Assembly (NCBI GenBank): GCA_016177775.1
Contig: JACOUQ010000004.1
Coordinates: 226,102-290,101 of the forward strand
Length of the DNA stretch: 64,000 nucleotides
Origin: Geobacter sp.
GTDB taxonomy: Bacteria; Desulfobacterota; Desulfuromonadia; Geobacterales; Geobacteraceae
Direction of reading: 5' to 3'
How positions within the stretch are numbered: the first letter of the stretch is position 1; every line of letters starts with the position of its first letter. The notes under the pieces are model-generated. The model ran no database searches. It saw nothing but the letters and a program-made list of their open reading frames with translations, and was not told where the DNA came from. Both the position numbers and the translations under genes were made by a program. Below, piece by piece: positions 9,366 through 17,631 of this stretch.

Positions 9366-10772
9366 TCATGAATTTGCCTCTATGTAAGCCATGCCTGCAT
9401 TTTCATCTTGCTCAATGGCGATTTCCACGGCGCGCTTGGCAATTTCAAGTAACGCAGTGGATTGTTTTTTGAGCGCAAGAGAGGAGATGATTTTCCCCCG
9501 GATTTTCAACTGGGTGTCTTTGTCAACAAAAGGGATGATGAATTGGGCAACATCTTTCGGGTATAGGTGCGGCTGTGCCGAACCGGTTCTCATTTTATCG
9601 GTTTGAAAACGCCCGATAAATGAGTTGATTACAAATGCGACATAAACCGGATCATCAATAACCCGAAGAATGATAATGTCCTGGCAAGCGACCGCTTTTT
9701 TCACAGAAAGATATGGCTGTGTCCTCCCGATATTCGCGCCTGTCCCATATATGAGAATATCATTCTCTGCAACAAAAGATGCCTCATCGGTTGAGAAGTG
9801 CTTTATATCGGTCTTGTCGAAGTTTTCGTAATCAAGCCCAGTTTCAAGTATGTGTTTCTGGGTTATCATATCGACGGTTCCGGCTTCATCATAAATAGCC
9901 GACATGCCGCGAGAATTATAGGTCTGAATTTCCTCAATACGCTTGAAATAGTCACCATTACTTTTGATCAGTTCTTCAATTTCGTCGAACTTCGGCTGGT
10001 AATACTCCGCGTCAAAGCGACCGGAGGTAGCAAAGGACTCCTTGAACGATTTGATATTGGTATTTTGGGTGGTGGGGGCATAGGTGGTGAGATTGAGAGC
10101 ATCGAGGAGCAAAGTTTCGGCTTGGCTATAAGTTGATTGAGACTGTTCCAAAACGTCATATGTTTTGGTGACAATCTCAGTAATTTTTAGTCTAAATGCA
10201 CTAGAAAAATCAGGAATAAGAATTTGATCGAAATCTTCAAGAATCAATCCCGTTTGTGCTGCTCCGCGCTTGTACTTTTGAATCTGGTTTTGTCCGTAAT
10301 GCGATTTCAAATAAATCGCTAAAAAACTAGGCTCAATATCTTTAGGGCGCATGATTGCTAATTTACAGCTACAGGTTGCTTTAGCGTCAGTGGTAACCAA
10401 GGAGAGATTGCCAATAATTGCACCAACAATCGACATCAGCACATCTCCTTTTTTGAGGTGTGAACGTCGCATGTTGGGAATATCAAAAGCTCGCTGTTCA
10501 ATCCTTAATGGGCTGCTCGCTTGCTCAATGAAAAAATTGTATATATCTGTTCCCCGATAATACGGCAAACCACCTTCATCACAGTAACCATCGCTGATGG
10601 TCATGTGATTGCCATCCGAAACCGATACAAATTTAGTAATAGGGACCGCACCCTTTGCTTCCAAATTCTTTAGGGCCTGAATATTATCGCGTGAATAAAA
10701 TTCAGTATCCATGCGTTTTGTTCGTTCTAAGCTGCTTAATCTAACCTCGCTAGCCTCCAGCCCTTCCAACAA
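9366..10772 (-). CDS. hsdS: Type I-like specificity subunit (HsdS)
   Basis: Recognition subunit with two target-recognition domains (about residues 25-215 and 240-440), each starting with a D-x-E-(F/Y)-Y block (MDTEFYSRDN, FDAEYYQPKF) and separated by helical spacers. The reading frame has no ATG at its 5' end: the first usable codons are TTG at 10772 and 10769, but family-like residues (PFDEARYRALLEGLEA) continue upstream into the end of hsdM in another frame. Noticeably AT-richer than the flanks, a sign of transfer. It should direct the partner nuclease/methylase to a bipartite DNA site. Confidence 0.85.
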   Translation of the reverse strand: MLEGLEASEVRLSSLERTKRMDTEFYSRDNIQALKNLEAKGAVPITKFVSVSDGNHMTISDGYCDEGGLPYYRGTDIYNFFIEQASSPLRIEQRAFDIPNMRRSHLKKGDVLMSIVGAIIGNLSLVTTDAKATCSCKLAIMRPKDIEPSFLAIYLKSHYGQNQIQKYKRGAAQTGLILEDFDQILIPDFSSAFRLKITEIVTKTYDVLEQSQSTYSQAETLLLDALNLTTYAPTTQNTNIKSFKESFATSGRFDAEYYQPKFDEIEELIKSNGDYFKRIEEIQTYNSRGMSAIYDEAGTVDMITQKHILETGLDYENFDKTDIKHFSTDEASFVAENDILIYGTGANIGRTQPYLSVKKAVACQDIIILRVIDDPVYVAFVINSFIGRFQTDKMRTGSAQPHLYPKDVAQFIIPFVDKDTQLKIRGKIISSLALKKQSTALLEIAKRAVEIAIEQDENAGMAYIEANS

Positions 10773-10801
10773 CGCCCGATACCGGGCCTCATCGAAAGGG
10801 C

Positions 10802-13018
10802 CTAGCGAAAAAAACTTAGCTGCTCCTTCCTGGCAAACTCGATAAACGCTTCGGCAATGCCGTCCTGGGTCAGGCCGTCGTGATTGAACAGGTCGTGCTT
10901 GACGATCAAGTGTTCGTGGGCATCCAGCACAAAGTCGTTCAGGTCTTGTGGAGTGGTGTCGTAATGATTAATAACTTCGGCACCGATGTTTTCAACAGGC
11001 GTGTTTTCCGAGCTTCCCGATGCCTGCAAATCCTTGCGTTTCACGAATATCTTATCACCGCTGTTGTCCTTGCTCGGCTCCTTCATGGTGGCAAAAAAGA
11101 TGGGATAGTCATCCACCCTGGGGCAGAGTTCATCGTGCCATTTCTGCACGAAAATCACGCTGGTCTTGGTGCCGGTGTGCGGCTTGAACACGTTGCCGTG
11201 CAGCCCCACCACGGCCAGGATACGGCAATGGTCCGCCAGGTATTCGCGGATGTCTTTATCGCTGGAATTGTTGAAGCGCCCTTGCGGCAACACAATCGCC
11301 ATGCGCCCGCCCGGCTTGATGAAATTCAGGTTGCGCTCGATAAACAGGATGTCGCGCCCCACGGTGTTCTGGTCTTTGACCTTCACCTTGCGGAACGTGC
11401 CGTCGGCCATCTTGTAGATGGTCTCATGGCTTGTGCGCAGGAATTCCGGGAAGGTCGGGGTGCGCCGGGTCGCGTCCTCGATGTTGGTGCCGTTCTCATC
11501 GACCTTGCTGACCTTGTCCAGGCTCACGCTTCGGGCCAGTTCATATTTGGAGAGAATGCGGGTTTCCTTGATGTCGCCCGCAAAGGGTGGATTGGCCATG
11601 AGGATGTCAAAGGAGAAATCCCGGTTTTGATCCTTGACCTCGCGCAGTTTGCGCAGCTTCTTCCACCCTTCGCCGTAAATGTCCGTCCAATCTTCATCCT
11701 TGGTCTTTTCGTCCCAGCGTTCGTAATCCAGCGTGTTCAGGTGCAGCACGTTGGTTTGCCCGTCGCCCGCGATCAGGTTCAAGGTCCGGCCTACGCGCAC
11801 GGCCTTCTCGTCAAAGTCGATGGCAAATACATTTTCCTGCACATAGGTTTCGCAACGGGCGGGCTTTTTCTCGGTGGTGAAGAGGTGGCTTTTGCTCAGG
11901 CCCTCGTCTTTCATAATCTGTTCCCAGACATGGAAGATGGTATGAACGGGGAAGCCGCAACTGCCGGCGGCGGTATCGATCATCGTTTCGTGCTCCTGGG
12001 GATTGAGCATCTTGACGCACATGTCGATCACATAGCGCGGGGTGAAGTACTGCCCTTTCTCGCCCTTGCTGCTTTTGTTGATGAGATACTCGAAAGCCTC
12101 GTCCACCACGTCCAGATTGGAGTTGAACAGCTTCACCCCTTCCAGTGACGATACGCACACGGCCAGGTGGCTGGGGGTGAGATCGATTTTTGCACCCTCG
12201 GGAAACACGCCTTCCCACTTGCCGCGCGCTTTGTCGAACAGCTCCTGGATTTTGGCTTTGAGTTCGGTCTCGGTGTCGCCGTAGTTCTTGAAAACGAGGT
12301 GGCGCTTCTTGTCGCGCCCGCTTTCCATTTCGTCATACAGCTTGGTGAAGACCAGCTTGAACAGCTCCTCAAACACGTCCACGCCAGCATTGGCCAGAAC
12401 CTCGTCCTCCATCTCCAGAATCAGGTCTTTCAGCGATTTCTTCTGATTGACGAGCTTATCCATCTTTACCAGGTCGTCAATCGTCCATCGCGCTGTCAGG
12501 ATGTCGGACAGTTTTTCGTGTGCCGAAGGGATGGCGGGAATGTCTTCAAAATAGTTCGGGTCTTTGCGGTGATAAAACGAAATACTGTCGCCGTTGCTCC
12601 ACACCCCCATCGGCGCGCCCGTGGCGTTACAATATGACTTCAACTGCTCTTTGCCGTCTTTGAGCTTGGGTTTTTTCAGCTCCACCAGAATGTATGGGTC
12701 GCTGGTACGGATTACGTCAAAAATACAGATATCGGCGCGTTTTTTCTCACGGCCGAACGTGACGCCGTACTCAAGCTCCATGCGGCTCACGGGGTAGCCC
12801 AGGTCGTCTTTGAGCACCATTACATACAGTTGACGAACAGCTTCTTCAGGCGTGAGTTTGATCGGCTTGCCCCGCACCAGGCAAGTGACGTAAGGAGCGA
12901 GATTCTTCCCCGTGTCCTTCATCGTGATGTTTGACTCTAATGCATGAATTTGAGCAGGCTTGAATTGCGTGAGCTTGTAGGCGCTGTCTTTGAGAAGTTC
13001 GGCAAGTGAGATCGTCAT
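10802..13018 (-). CDS. Nuclease-methyltransferase fusion (HsdM with N-terminal HSDR_N domain)
   Basis: 738 aa. Residues ~70-160 form a PD-(D/E)xK nuclease of the HSDR_N type: RADICIF with D96, then ILVELKK with E113 and K115, then QLKSY. Residues ~205-640 are an N6-adenine methylase: QYFTP (323-327), SAM motif I DTAAGSCGF (348-356; usual form D-P-A-x-G-S-G-G-F) and catalytic NPPF (476-479). With the adjacent HsdS this is the architecture of BcgI-type (type IIB/IIG) systems, in which one chain cuts and methylates. No separate HsdR with helicase domains is present. It begins at ATG 13018 after AGGA. Stop lies just after a T7 run. Confidence 0.85.
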   Translation of the reverse strand: MTISLAELLKDSAYKLTQFKPAQIHALESNITMKDTGKNLAPYVTCLVRGKPIKLTPEEAVRQLYVMVLKDDLGYPVSRMELEYGVTFGREKKRADICIFDVIRTSDPYILVELKKPKLKDGKEQLKSYCNATGAPMGVWSNGDSISFYHRKDPNYFEDIPAIPSAHEKLSDILTARWTIDDLVKMDKLVNQKKSLKDLILEMEDEVLANAGVDVFEELFKLVFTKLYDEMESGRDKKRHLVFKNYGDTETELKAKIQELFDKARGKWEGVFPEGAKIDLTPSHLAVCVSSLEGVKLFNSNLDVVDEAFEYLINKSSKGEKGQYFTPRYVIDMCVKMLNPQEHETMIDTAAGSCGFPVHTIFHVWEQIMKDEGLSKSHLFTTEKKPARCETYVQENVFAIDFDEKAVRVGRTLNLIAGDGQTNVLHLNTLDYERWDEKTKDEDWTDIYGEGWKKLRKLREVKDQNRDFSFDILMANPPFAGDIKETRILSKYELARSVSLDKVSKVDENGTNIEDATRRTPTFPEFLRTSHETIYKMADGTFRKVKVKDQNTVGRDILFIERNLNFIKPGGRMAIVLPQGRFNNSSDKDIREYLADHCRILAVVGLHGNVFKPHTGTKTSVIFVQKWHDELCPRVDDYPIFFATMKEPSKDNSGDKIFVKRKDLQASGSSENTPVENIGAEVINHYDTTPQDLNDFVLDAHEHLIVKHDLFNHDGLTQDGIAEAFIEFARKEQLSFFR
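10808..10814 (-). promoter_or_regulatory. Possible -1 frameshift site (T TTT TTT) at hsdM/hsdS junction
   Basis: Read on the minus strand, hsdM ends AGT TTT TTT CGC TAG, so the phase matches the classical slippery heptamer with zero-frame codons TTT TTT. A -1 slip continues into TCG CTA GGC CCT TTC GAT GAG, i.e. straight into the hsdS frame. No stimulatory pseudoknot has been established by eye. Confidence 0.4.
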
Positions 13019-13069
13019 GAAGTTTTCCTATGCTATGCTTGGTAAATTTGCACATACGAGGGTGTCACC

Positions 13070-13474
13070 CTATTCACCCAAAACCCCATCCAGGAATTCA
13101 GCCAGGGTAACAATCCGGCACCCTTCATAGGCTCCCAGGGAGAGGAGGTGGCGGTCGCCGGTGACGATGTAATCCGCTCCCGCTTCCATGGCGCACTCCA
13201 GGATGCGGTTGTCGGGGTCGTCGGTGAGGAGCGCGATGCGGCGCTGCGGCTTTAAAACGGCGGCAACGGCGGCCACATGCCGTACGGCCCTGGTGATATG
13301 CGCGTCGTCCCAGTGAAACTTTGCCCGTAGTTTTCCGGCCGTTTCCGTCAGGATGGGAATTGAGACGAAAAGAGAGAACCGCCCGGCCACAGCGGCGAGA
13401 TATGCATTTTCGCCACGCCCGCCGCTGGTGATGAGGGCAGAGATGTAGACATTGGTATCGAAGACGATCCGCAC
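13070..13474 (-). CDS. PIN-domain toxin (ribonuclease)
   Basis: 134 aa, the length of VapC-like/TIGR00305 PIN proteins. Acidic residues are in the expected places: D7-T-N at the N-terminus (FDTNVYISAL), the central E in ILTE, D-D-P-D-N (residues ~85-89) and GADYIVTGDRHLL near the end. PIN domains cut RNA with a Mg2+ centre. The GTG start overlaps the antitoxin stop by one base (TAGTG), the usual translational coupling of a toxin-antitoxin operon. Its RNA target is unknown. Confidence 0.85.
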   Translation of the reverse strand: MRIVFDTNVYISALITSGGRGENAYLAAVAGRFSLFVSIPILTETAGKLRAKFHWDDAHITRAVRHVAAVAAVLKPQRRIALLTDDPDNRILECAMEAGADYIVTGDRHLLSLGAYEGCRIVTLAEFLDGVLGE

Positions 13475-13719
13475 TAGCGCCCTTCCAGAACCATTTTCTC
13501 GATCTCTTCCTCGGTCAGGGCCATCTCACGGACCATCCCCGCCCCATACTCCTGGATGGAATACAGTTCCTTCTTGAGCTTCTCCTGCTTGTAAAAAGCG
13601 AACATATCGCGGAAGAGTTCGCTGATGGTTTCGCCCTGCGACCGCGCCAAATCGCGATATTCTGTCGCCGTTTCAGGAGGAACGGAAATGGTTATGACCG
13701 CCCGATGCCGTGATTGCAT
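13474..13719 (-). CDS. Ribbon-helix-helix antitoxin
   Basis: 81 aa. The N-terminal 50 residues (AVITISVPPETATEYRDLA, then GETISELFRDMF) fit a ribbon-helix-helix DNA-binding fold. The acidic C-terminal tail (LTEEEIEKMV) is the kind that wraps a PIN toxin. It precedes and overlaps the PIN gene. Probably represses its own promoter through the palindrome directly upstream. Confidence 0.8.
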   Translation of the reverse strand: MQSRHRAVITISVPPETATEYRDLARSQGETISELFRDMFAFYKQEKLKKELYSIQEYGAGMVREMALTEEEIEKMVLEGR

Positions 13720-13734
13720 ATAACACCTCCGATA

Positions 13735-13751
13735 GTAATACCATGTATTAC
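13735..13751. promoter_or_regulatory. Candidate operator of the RHH/PIN operon
   Basis: GTAATACCATGTATTAC has perfect 7-bp arms around a 3-bp centre and lies 16 bp upstream of the antitoxin start, where RHH autorepressors usually bind. Confidence 0.6.
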
Positions 13752-13825
13752 CATAGCAGGAAATCGATTGAAGAGCAACGGCGGACTATCACCAGGCTTA
13801 CGGCAGCCGGGTCAATCCGCACACG

Positions 13826-14644
13826 TCACTTCAGATACCGCAGCGCCTCATCCCCCAATATCCGCTCCACCGCCAGCGGCAGGAGATCCTTCGGCTCCTT
13901 TTCCACCGCATGCATCATCTTCAAGGCATAGCGGGCGATGTTGATCCCGTCGCGTACCGAATAGAGCTCATCTGCGGCGTGGGCCTTCTGAAGGAAATCG
14001 ACCACGTACTTCAGCACCCTATCCGGAGCGAAGGGGAGGTTCTCCTTGAGGATGTGGAGCTCCTCGTCCGCCTCGGGGAAGTCGATATAGATCTGGGGCT
14101 GGAGCCGGGAGTGGATGTATTCCGGAACCTCGAAGGTGGAGGCGTCCTCGTTCATGGTGACCACGATGCGGAAGTCGGCGTGGGCCGGAATGCGCAGGCC
14201 TGTGATAATCGACTCAACGTAGCGCCGGTCGTCCAGGAGCGGCGCCAGAGATGCCCACGCCTTCTCGCTCATCCGGTTCCCCTCGTCGAGGATCAGAATC
14301 CCCCCCTTGAGCATGGCCGAGACGAGGGAAGAGGCGGCGTACTGGATCTTGCCGTCAGGGCCGATGACCGGGGTGACGATCAGGTCCTCGGGGCGCGTGT
14401 CCATGGTGGCCTGGAAGAGGTAGACCGGCCGCCCGAGGGTGCGGGCAGCGGCATAGGCAAGGGTGGTCTTCCCCACTCCCGGCTTGCCGATGAGACGGGG
14501 ATTGAATGGGATGTCCCGCTCGTCGATCACCATCCAGGCCGCCAGAAGCTGCTTCAGAAGCTCCTCCTGGCCGACCCACTTCAGCGGGAGCTTCACGGGC
14601 GAGGCTAGGGAGAGGGTGATGTTGTCGATGGTTGTACTTTCCAT
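13826..14644 (-). CDS. MoxR-type AAA ATPase
   Basis: 272 aa AAA_5/MoxR-like ATPase: Walker A GKPGVGKTT (53-61), Walker B ILILDEGNRMS (~115-125), sensor 1 VVTMNED (~160) and an arginine-bearing SRLQPQIYI block. MoxR proteins act as ring-shaped chaperones that usually remodel a partner with a von Willebrand A domain. No VWA gene is adjacent; the neighbour on the same strand is the toxin-antitoxin pair, so the partner is unknown. Confidence 0.85.
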   Translation of the reverse strand: MESTTIDNITLSLASPVKLPLKWVGQEELLKQLLAAWMVIDERDIPFNPRLIGKPGVGKTTLAYAAARTLGRPVYLFQATMDTRPEDLIVTPVIGPDGKIQYAASSLVSAMLKGGILILDEGNRMSEKAWASLAPLLDDRRYVESIITGLRIPAHADFRIVVTMNEDASTFEVPEYIHSRLQPQIYIDFPEADEELHILKENLPFAPDRVLKYVVDFLQKAHAADELYSVRDGINIARYALKMMHAVEKEPKDLLPLAVERILGDEALRYLK

Positions 14645-14697
14645 ATCTTCTCCAGAAACGAACTATTGCGTGTTATTGATTCATCGTGCCAAGCAAC

Positions 14698-14775
14698 CGG
14701 CAAAAGGCACTAGGCAATGGGCAAAAAATTCCGGCGGGATTTTCTCTTTTGCCTGATGCCCTTTGCCCTTTGCCT
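14698..14775. repeat. Imperfect inverted repeat of GGCAAAAGGC type
   Basis: GGCAAAAGGCACTAGGCAA and GGGCAAAA on the left are mirrored by TTTTGCC and repeated CCCTTTGCC blocks on the right. It fills the space between the 59-aa gene and the MoxR start and resembles short dispersed intergenic repeats of Geobacteraceae. Confidence 0.5.
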
Positions 14776-14953
14776 ATGTATTATGCTCATGCAGATACAT
14801 CATCGCCAGCCTGGCCCGGTTCTCCAGGCACTGGGGGCAGAGCTCGCCGGGATCGTTCCAGACCTCTTCCGCGAGCCATTCCCCGGCCTCGGAAAAGATC
14901 GTGGACGGCGCATTTTCGTCGAAATCGTTTTTACAGATAACACACATTTTCAT
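14774..14953 (-). CDS. Small double-CxxC protein (59 aa)
   Basis: Starts ATG 14953, ends TAG. The protein has two CxxC pairs (CVIC at residues 4-7 and CPQC at 39-42), a standard zinc-ribbon or rubredoxin-like spacing, with an acidic middle (SEAGEWLAEEVWNDPGE) and a helical tail (ENRARLAMMYLHEH). AAGGAG lies upstream at rather long spacing. No family name can be given. It precedes the MoxR gene on the same strand, separated by a repeat. The cysteine pattern and sensible composition make it a likely real gene. Confidence 0.7.
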   Translation of the reverse strand: MKMCVICKNDFDENAPSTIFSEAGEWLAEEVWNDPGELCPQCLENRARLAMMYLHEHNT

Positions 14954-15051
14954 GAAAGTTCCGCTACTCCTTCGGCGCAGAATCGTATACAGAATTGCAA
15001 ATCAGCCTCCAACCCCTATACTTATCGGGAACCTCTTCAAGGAGAACCCCC

Positions 15052-15951
15052 ATGATAACCATGCAGGAAATCAAGTCCCATTACTCCTTCACCCCTGAGG
15101 AGGAAGCGCTCCTCATCTCGCTGCGCCCCCTGGCCGAAGCGCACAAGGAGCAGCTGGCCGACCGGTTCTACAACTACCTCCTCGGCATCCCGGAGACCGC
15201 CGAGTTTCTCAGGGACGAGCAGCTCCTGCGACGGTTGAAGCAGACCCACAAGGAGTGGTTTGTCTCCCTCTTCACCGGCCCCTACGACAACCAGTACCTG
15301 CTCAACATCCAGCGGATCGGCAAGGCCCATGTTCGCGTCGGCCTCAAGGCCCATTTCGTCAATGCGGCCATGTATGTGGTCCGCCGCTTCGTGGTGGAGA
15401 TGCTCCAGGAGAATTTCCCGCTGGGGGAGGAACGGCGGCGCCTTCGCCTGGCAGCCGAGAAGATCATCGATATCAACCTCGACATCATGAGCGCCTCGTA
15501 CCAGGAGGAGGAGCTGAACAAGGTCTTTCTCTCCTACCGGCTGGAATCGAAGCTGATCCACGCCGCGGAGCGCTTCACCTACGGGCTCAATCTCATCCTC
15601 GTACTGGCCCTTGCCGGGGTCTCGCTGTCGGTGGTGGGGCTCTTTGCCTGGGACATCGTCCACGTCTTCCAGGGGAACATCGAGAAGGGGATACTCTCCG
15701 CACTCGGTTCGCTGCTGGTCCTCTGGATGATGATAGAGCTTATGGACAACGAGATCAAGTCCCTGAAGGGGGGGCGGTTCAACATCCTGGTCTTCATCGG
15801 GGTCATCATCGTGGCCCTGATCCGGGAGATCCTCATCTCAACACTGCGCCACGATGCCCTCACCACCCAGGGCTTCCTGGCCGGCACCCTCCTCATACTC
15901 GGCGTGGTCTACTTCCTGGTGGCCAAAAGCCAGCAGAACGCCGTGCATTGA
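15052..15951 (+). CDS. Globin-sensor domain fused to PsiE-like membrane domain
   Basis: 299 aa from ATG 15052, preceded by AAGGAG. Residues 1-155 are a globin-coupled-sensor type globin: the proximal heme ligand is most likely H93 in IGKAHVRVGL, the hallmark sequence of HemAT-like sensors. Residues ~178-291 contain four hydrophobic helices (178-200, 214-231, 244-262, 276-291) matching the PsiE family. The protein should sense O2, NO or redox state in the cytoplasm and pass the signal to a membrane domain of unknown role. It is convergent with hemH, a suggestive heme context. Confidence 0.85.
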   Translation: MITMQEIKSHYSFTPEEEALLISLRPLAEAHKEQLADRFYNYLLGIPETAEFLRDEQLLRRLKQTHKEWFVSLFTGPYDNQYLLNIQRIGKAHVRVGLKAHFVNAAMYVVRRFVVEMLQENFPLGEERRRLRLAAEKIIDINLDIMSASYQEEELNKVFLSYRLESKLIHAAERFTYGLNLILVLALAGVSLSVVGLFAWDIVHVFQGNIEKGILSALGSLLVLWMMIELMDNEIKSLKGGRFNILVFIGVIIVALIREILISTLRHDALTTQGFLAGTLLILGVVYFLVAKSQQNAVH

Positions 15952-15959
15952 ACAACTAC

Positions 15960-15985
15960 GGGCGGCCACACAGGGCCGCCCCTAC
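15960..15985. repeat. Single GTAG/CTAC-family hairpin
   Basis: GGGCGGCC (15960-15967), a 6-nt loop and GGCCGCCC (15974-15981), followed by CTAC. It resembles one half of the double hairpins at 22030 and 28038 and lies between the convergent globin-PsiE and hemH genes, where it may also help end transcription. Confidence 0.6.
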
Positions 15986-15995
15986 CATTCACCAT

Positions 15996-16958
15996 TCACG
16001 CCTCACCGCGCTCCACGCGCCTCACCATATCCTCCAGACAATCAATGAACGCCGGCGTGCTGTTGAGCGACGGCGAACGCTTGCAGGCGGTGTACCCCAG
16101 CTCATAGGCCAGTTGCCCATACTCGTGGTCGATCTCGTACAGGGTCTCGATATGGTCGGAGACGAAGGAGAGGGGGACGATCAGCAGCTGCCTACAGCCG
16201 TGCTCCGCCAGGTGCCGCAGCATCTCCTCGGTGGAGGGCTCCAGCCATTCCACCGGCCCGGCCCTTGACTGGAAGGCGAGGTGGTAGGGAATCTCCCCGA
16301 ACCGCTCCATGACCAGCCGCACCGTCTCCTCGATGTGGGAGAGGTAGGGGTCCCCCTCGTCAATGAACGACTTGGGTAGGGAATGGGCGGAGAAGAGGAT
16401 CTGCACCTCCGCCAGGGGGTGGAACGCAGCCAGCCCCTCTTTGATCTTCTCCTCCAGGGCGTCGATGTAGCGGGGATGGTCGAAGAAGCGGTCGATGTAA
16501 GTGATGTCGAAGCTGACACCCGCCTGGGCCAGGACCCGCTTCAGCTCGTTGACGCTGGAGCCGGTGGTGGCGCGGGAATAATGGGGATAGAGGGAGAGGG
16601 CGATGACCCGCGTGATCCCCTGCCGCCTGATCTCGGCCAGGGCCTCGATGGTGGAGGGCTTCCAGTAGCGCATGGCGACGAAGCAGCGGTAATCACCGCC
16701 GAGTTTCTCTTCCAATGCCTTGGCCTGGGCTTCGGTCAGCTCCCGCAGGGGGGACTTGCCGCCGATCTGCTCGTAGTATTTCTCCACTTTGGGCGCCCTT
16801 CTTGCCGCGATGATCCGGGCGATGAGCGGCTGGAGAACGGCGGGGCCGATCCGGATGATGTCCCGGTCGGAAAAGAGGTTTACCAGAAAGGGCTTGACGG
16901 CATCGAGGGAATCGGGCCCCCCCATCTGGAGGAGCAGGACTGCGGTTTTCGCGGACAT
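15996..16958 (-). CDS. hemH: Ferrochelatase
   Basis: Inserts Fe2+ into protoporphyrin (or coproporphyrin III in the coproporphyrin-dependent pathway). 320 aa, family length. Diagnostic: [29 protein letters not shown] at the N-terminus, [12 protein letters not shown] around residue 120 and the [17 protein letters not shown] block, whose histidine is catalytic. Transcribed alone leftward. With hemE and a heme-type radical SAM protein at 25-27 kb it supports heme supply for the cytochromes of this organism. Confidence 0.96.
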   Translation of the reverse strand: MSAKTAVLLLQMGGPDSLDAVKPFLVNLFSDRDIIRIGPAVLQPLIARIIAARRAPKVEKYYEQIGGKSPLRELTEAQAKALEEKLGGDYRCFVAMRYWKPSTIEALAEIRRQGITRVIALSLYPHYSRATTGSSVNELKRVLAQAGVSFDITYIDRFFDHPRYIDALEEKIKEGLAAFHPLAEVQILFSAHSLPKSFIDEGDPYLSHIEETVRLVMERFGEIPYHLAFQSRAGPVEWLEPSTEEMLRHLAEHGCRQLLIVPLSFVSDHIETLYEIDHEYGQLAYELGYTACKRSPSLNSTPAFIDCLEDMVRRVERGEA

Positions 16959-17032
16959 GGACGTCTCCCGTTACGAAATTAGGAAACTATCTAACCCTGA
17001 AAACCGGAAAATTCCAAGACATTTTTTAGTTC

Positions 17033-17605
17033 TTAATCCCCGAACGGTCCCTCCGTGAGCGCCACCCTCTGGCCACCGTCAAGGACATCCCGGCACCAGT
17101 CGCAAAAGCCCGGCCCCTTGCGGTCGGTGTCCGTCAGGGCGTTGGAGAAAAACATGATGCAGCGGAGGTTGCCGCAATGCCCGAGGCCCAGGTTGTGCCC
17201 CAGCTCGTGCACCCCTTCCTTTACGGCCCGGAGCAGAAACAGGAGGGGGTCTGCGGGACGTCCGTAGAACTCCTCGCGCAGTCGCGCCAGGGAGATGACG
17301 GCGACCCTGCCGTGGGGTTGCGCTGCGCCGAACACGTAGTTCATGCCGGGAAGCCAGAGGTCGCGCTCCGTCACACCGAGAAGGAAGCAACCGGGCGCTG
17401 GGCCGCTTGCGGCAAGACAATCCAGAAGCGCCTCGGCCTGATGCTGTTCGCGGCCTGGGTCCCACCCTTCGGCCGGGAGCGGCAGGGTATCGGTTGGCAG
17501 CATCCGGCAGTGGAAGCGGCGGGAAATAAAACCGGCGAGCTCTGCGGAAATATCCTTTACCAGCATTCCCAGCCGCACAACGCGAATCTCCTCGATGGGT
17601 CCCAT
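17033..17605 (-). CDS. amzA: Archaemetzincin zinc protease
   Basis: 190-aa metalloprotease. The full signature is present: HELGHNLGLGHC (H133, E134, H137, H143, C144), then C149-I-M and C168-x2-C171, giving a catalytic zinc and a second structural zinc. No signal peptide, so cytoplasmic. Family members are found in archaea, some bacteria and vertebrates; physiological substrates are poorly known. It lies 26 bp downstream of the R3H ATPase gene on the same strand, so the two are probably co-expressed. Confidence 0.9.
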   Translation of the reverse strand: MGPIEEIRVVRLGMLVKDISAELAGFISRRFHCRMLPTDTLPLPAEGWDPGREQHQAEALLDCLAASGPAPGCFLLGVTERDLWLPGMNYVFGAAQPHGRVAVISLARLREEFYGRPADPLLFLLRAVKEGVHELGHNLGLGHCGNLRCIMFFSNALTDTDRKGPGFCDWCRDVLDGGQRVALTEGPFGD

Positions 17606-17631
17606 GTCCCCTCCAGACCGCGGTTTTTATG

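Noticed and set aside
10880..12148. 422-codon plus-strand frame
   Set aside because: Antisense of the nuclease-methylase gene, no domain.
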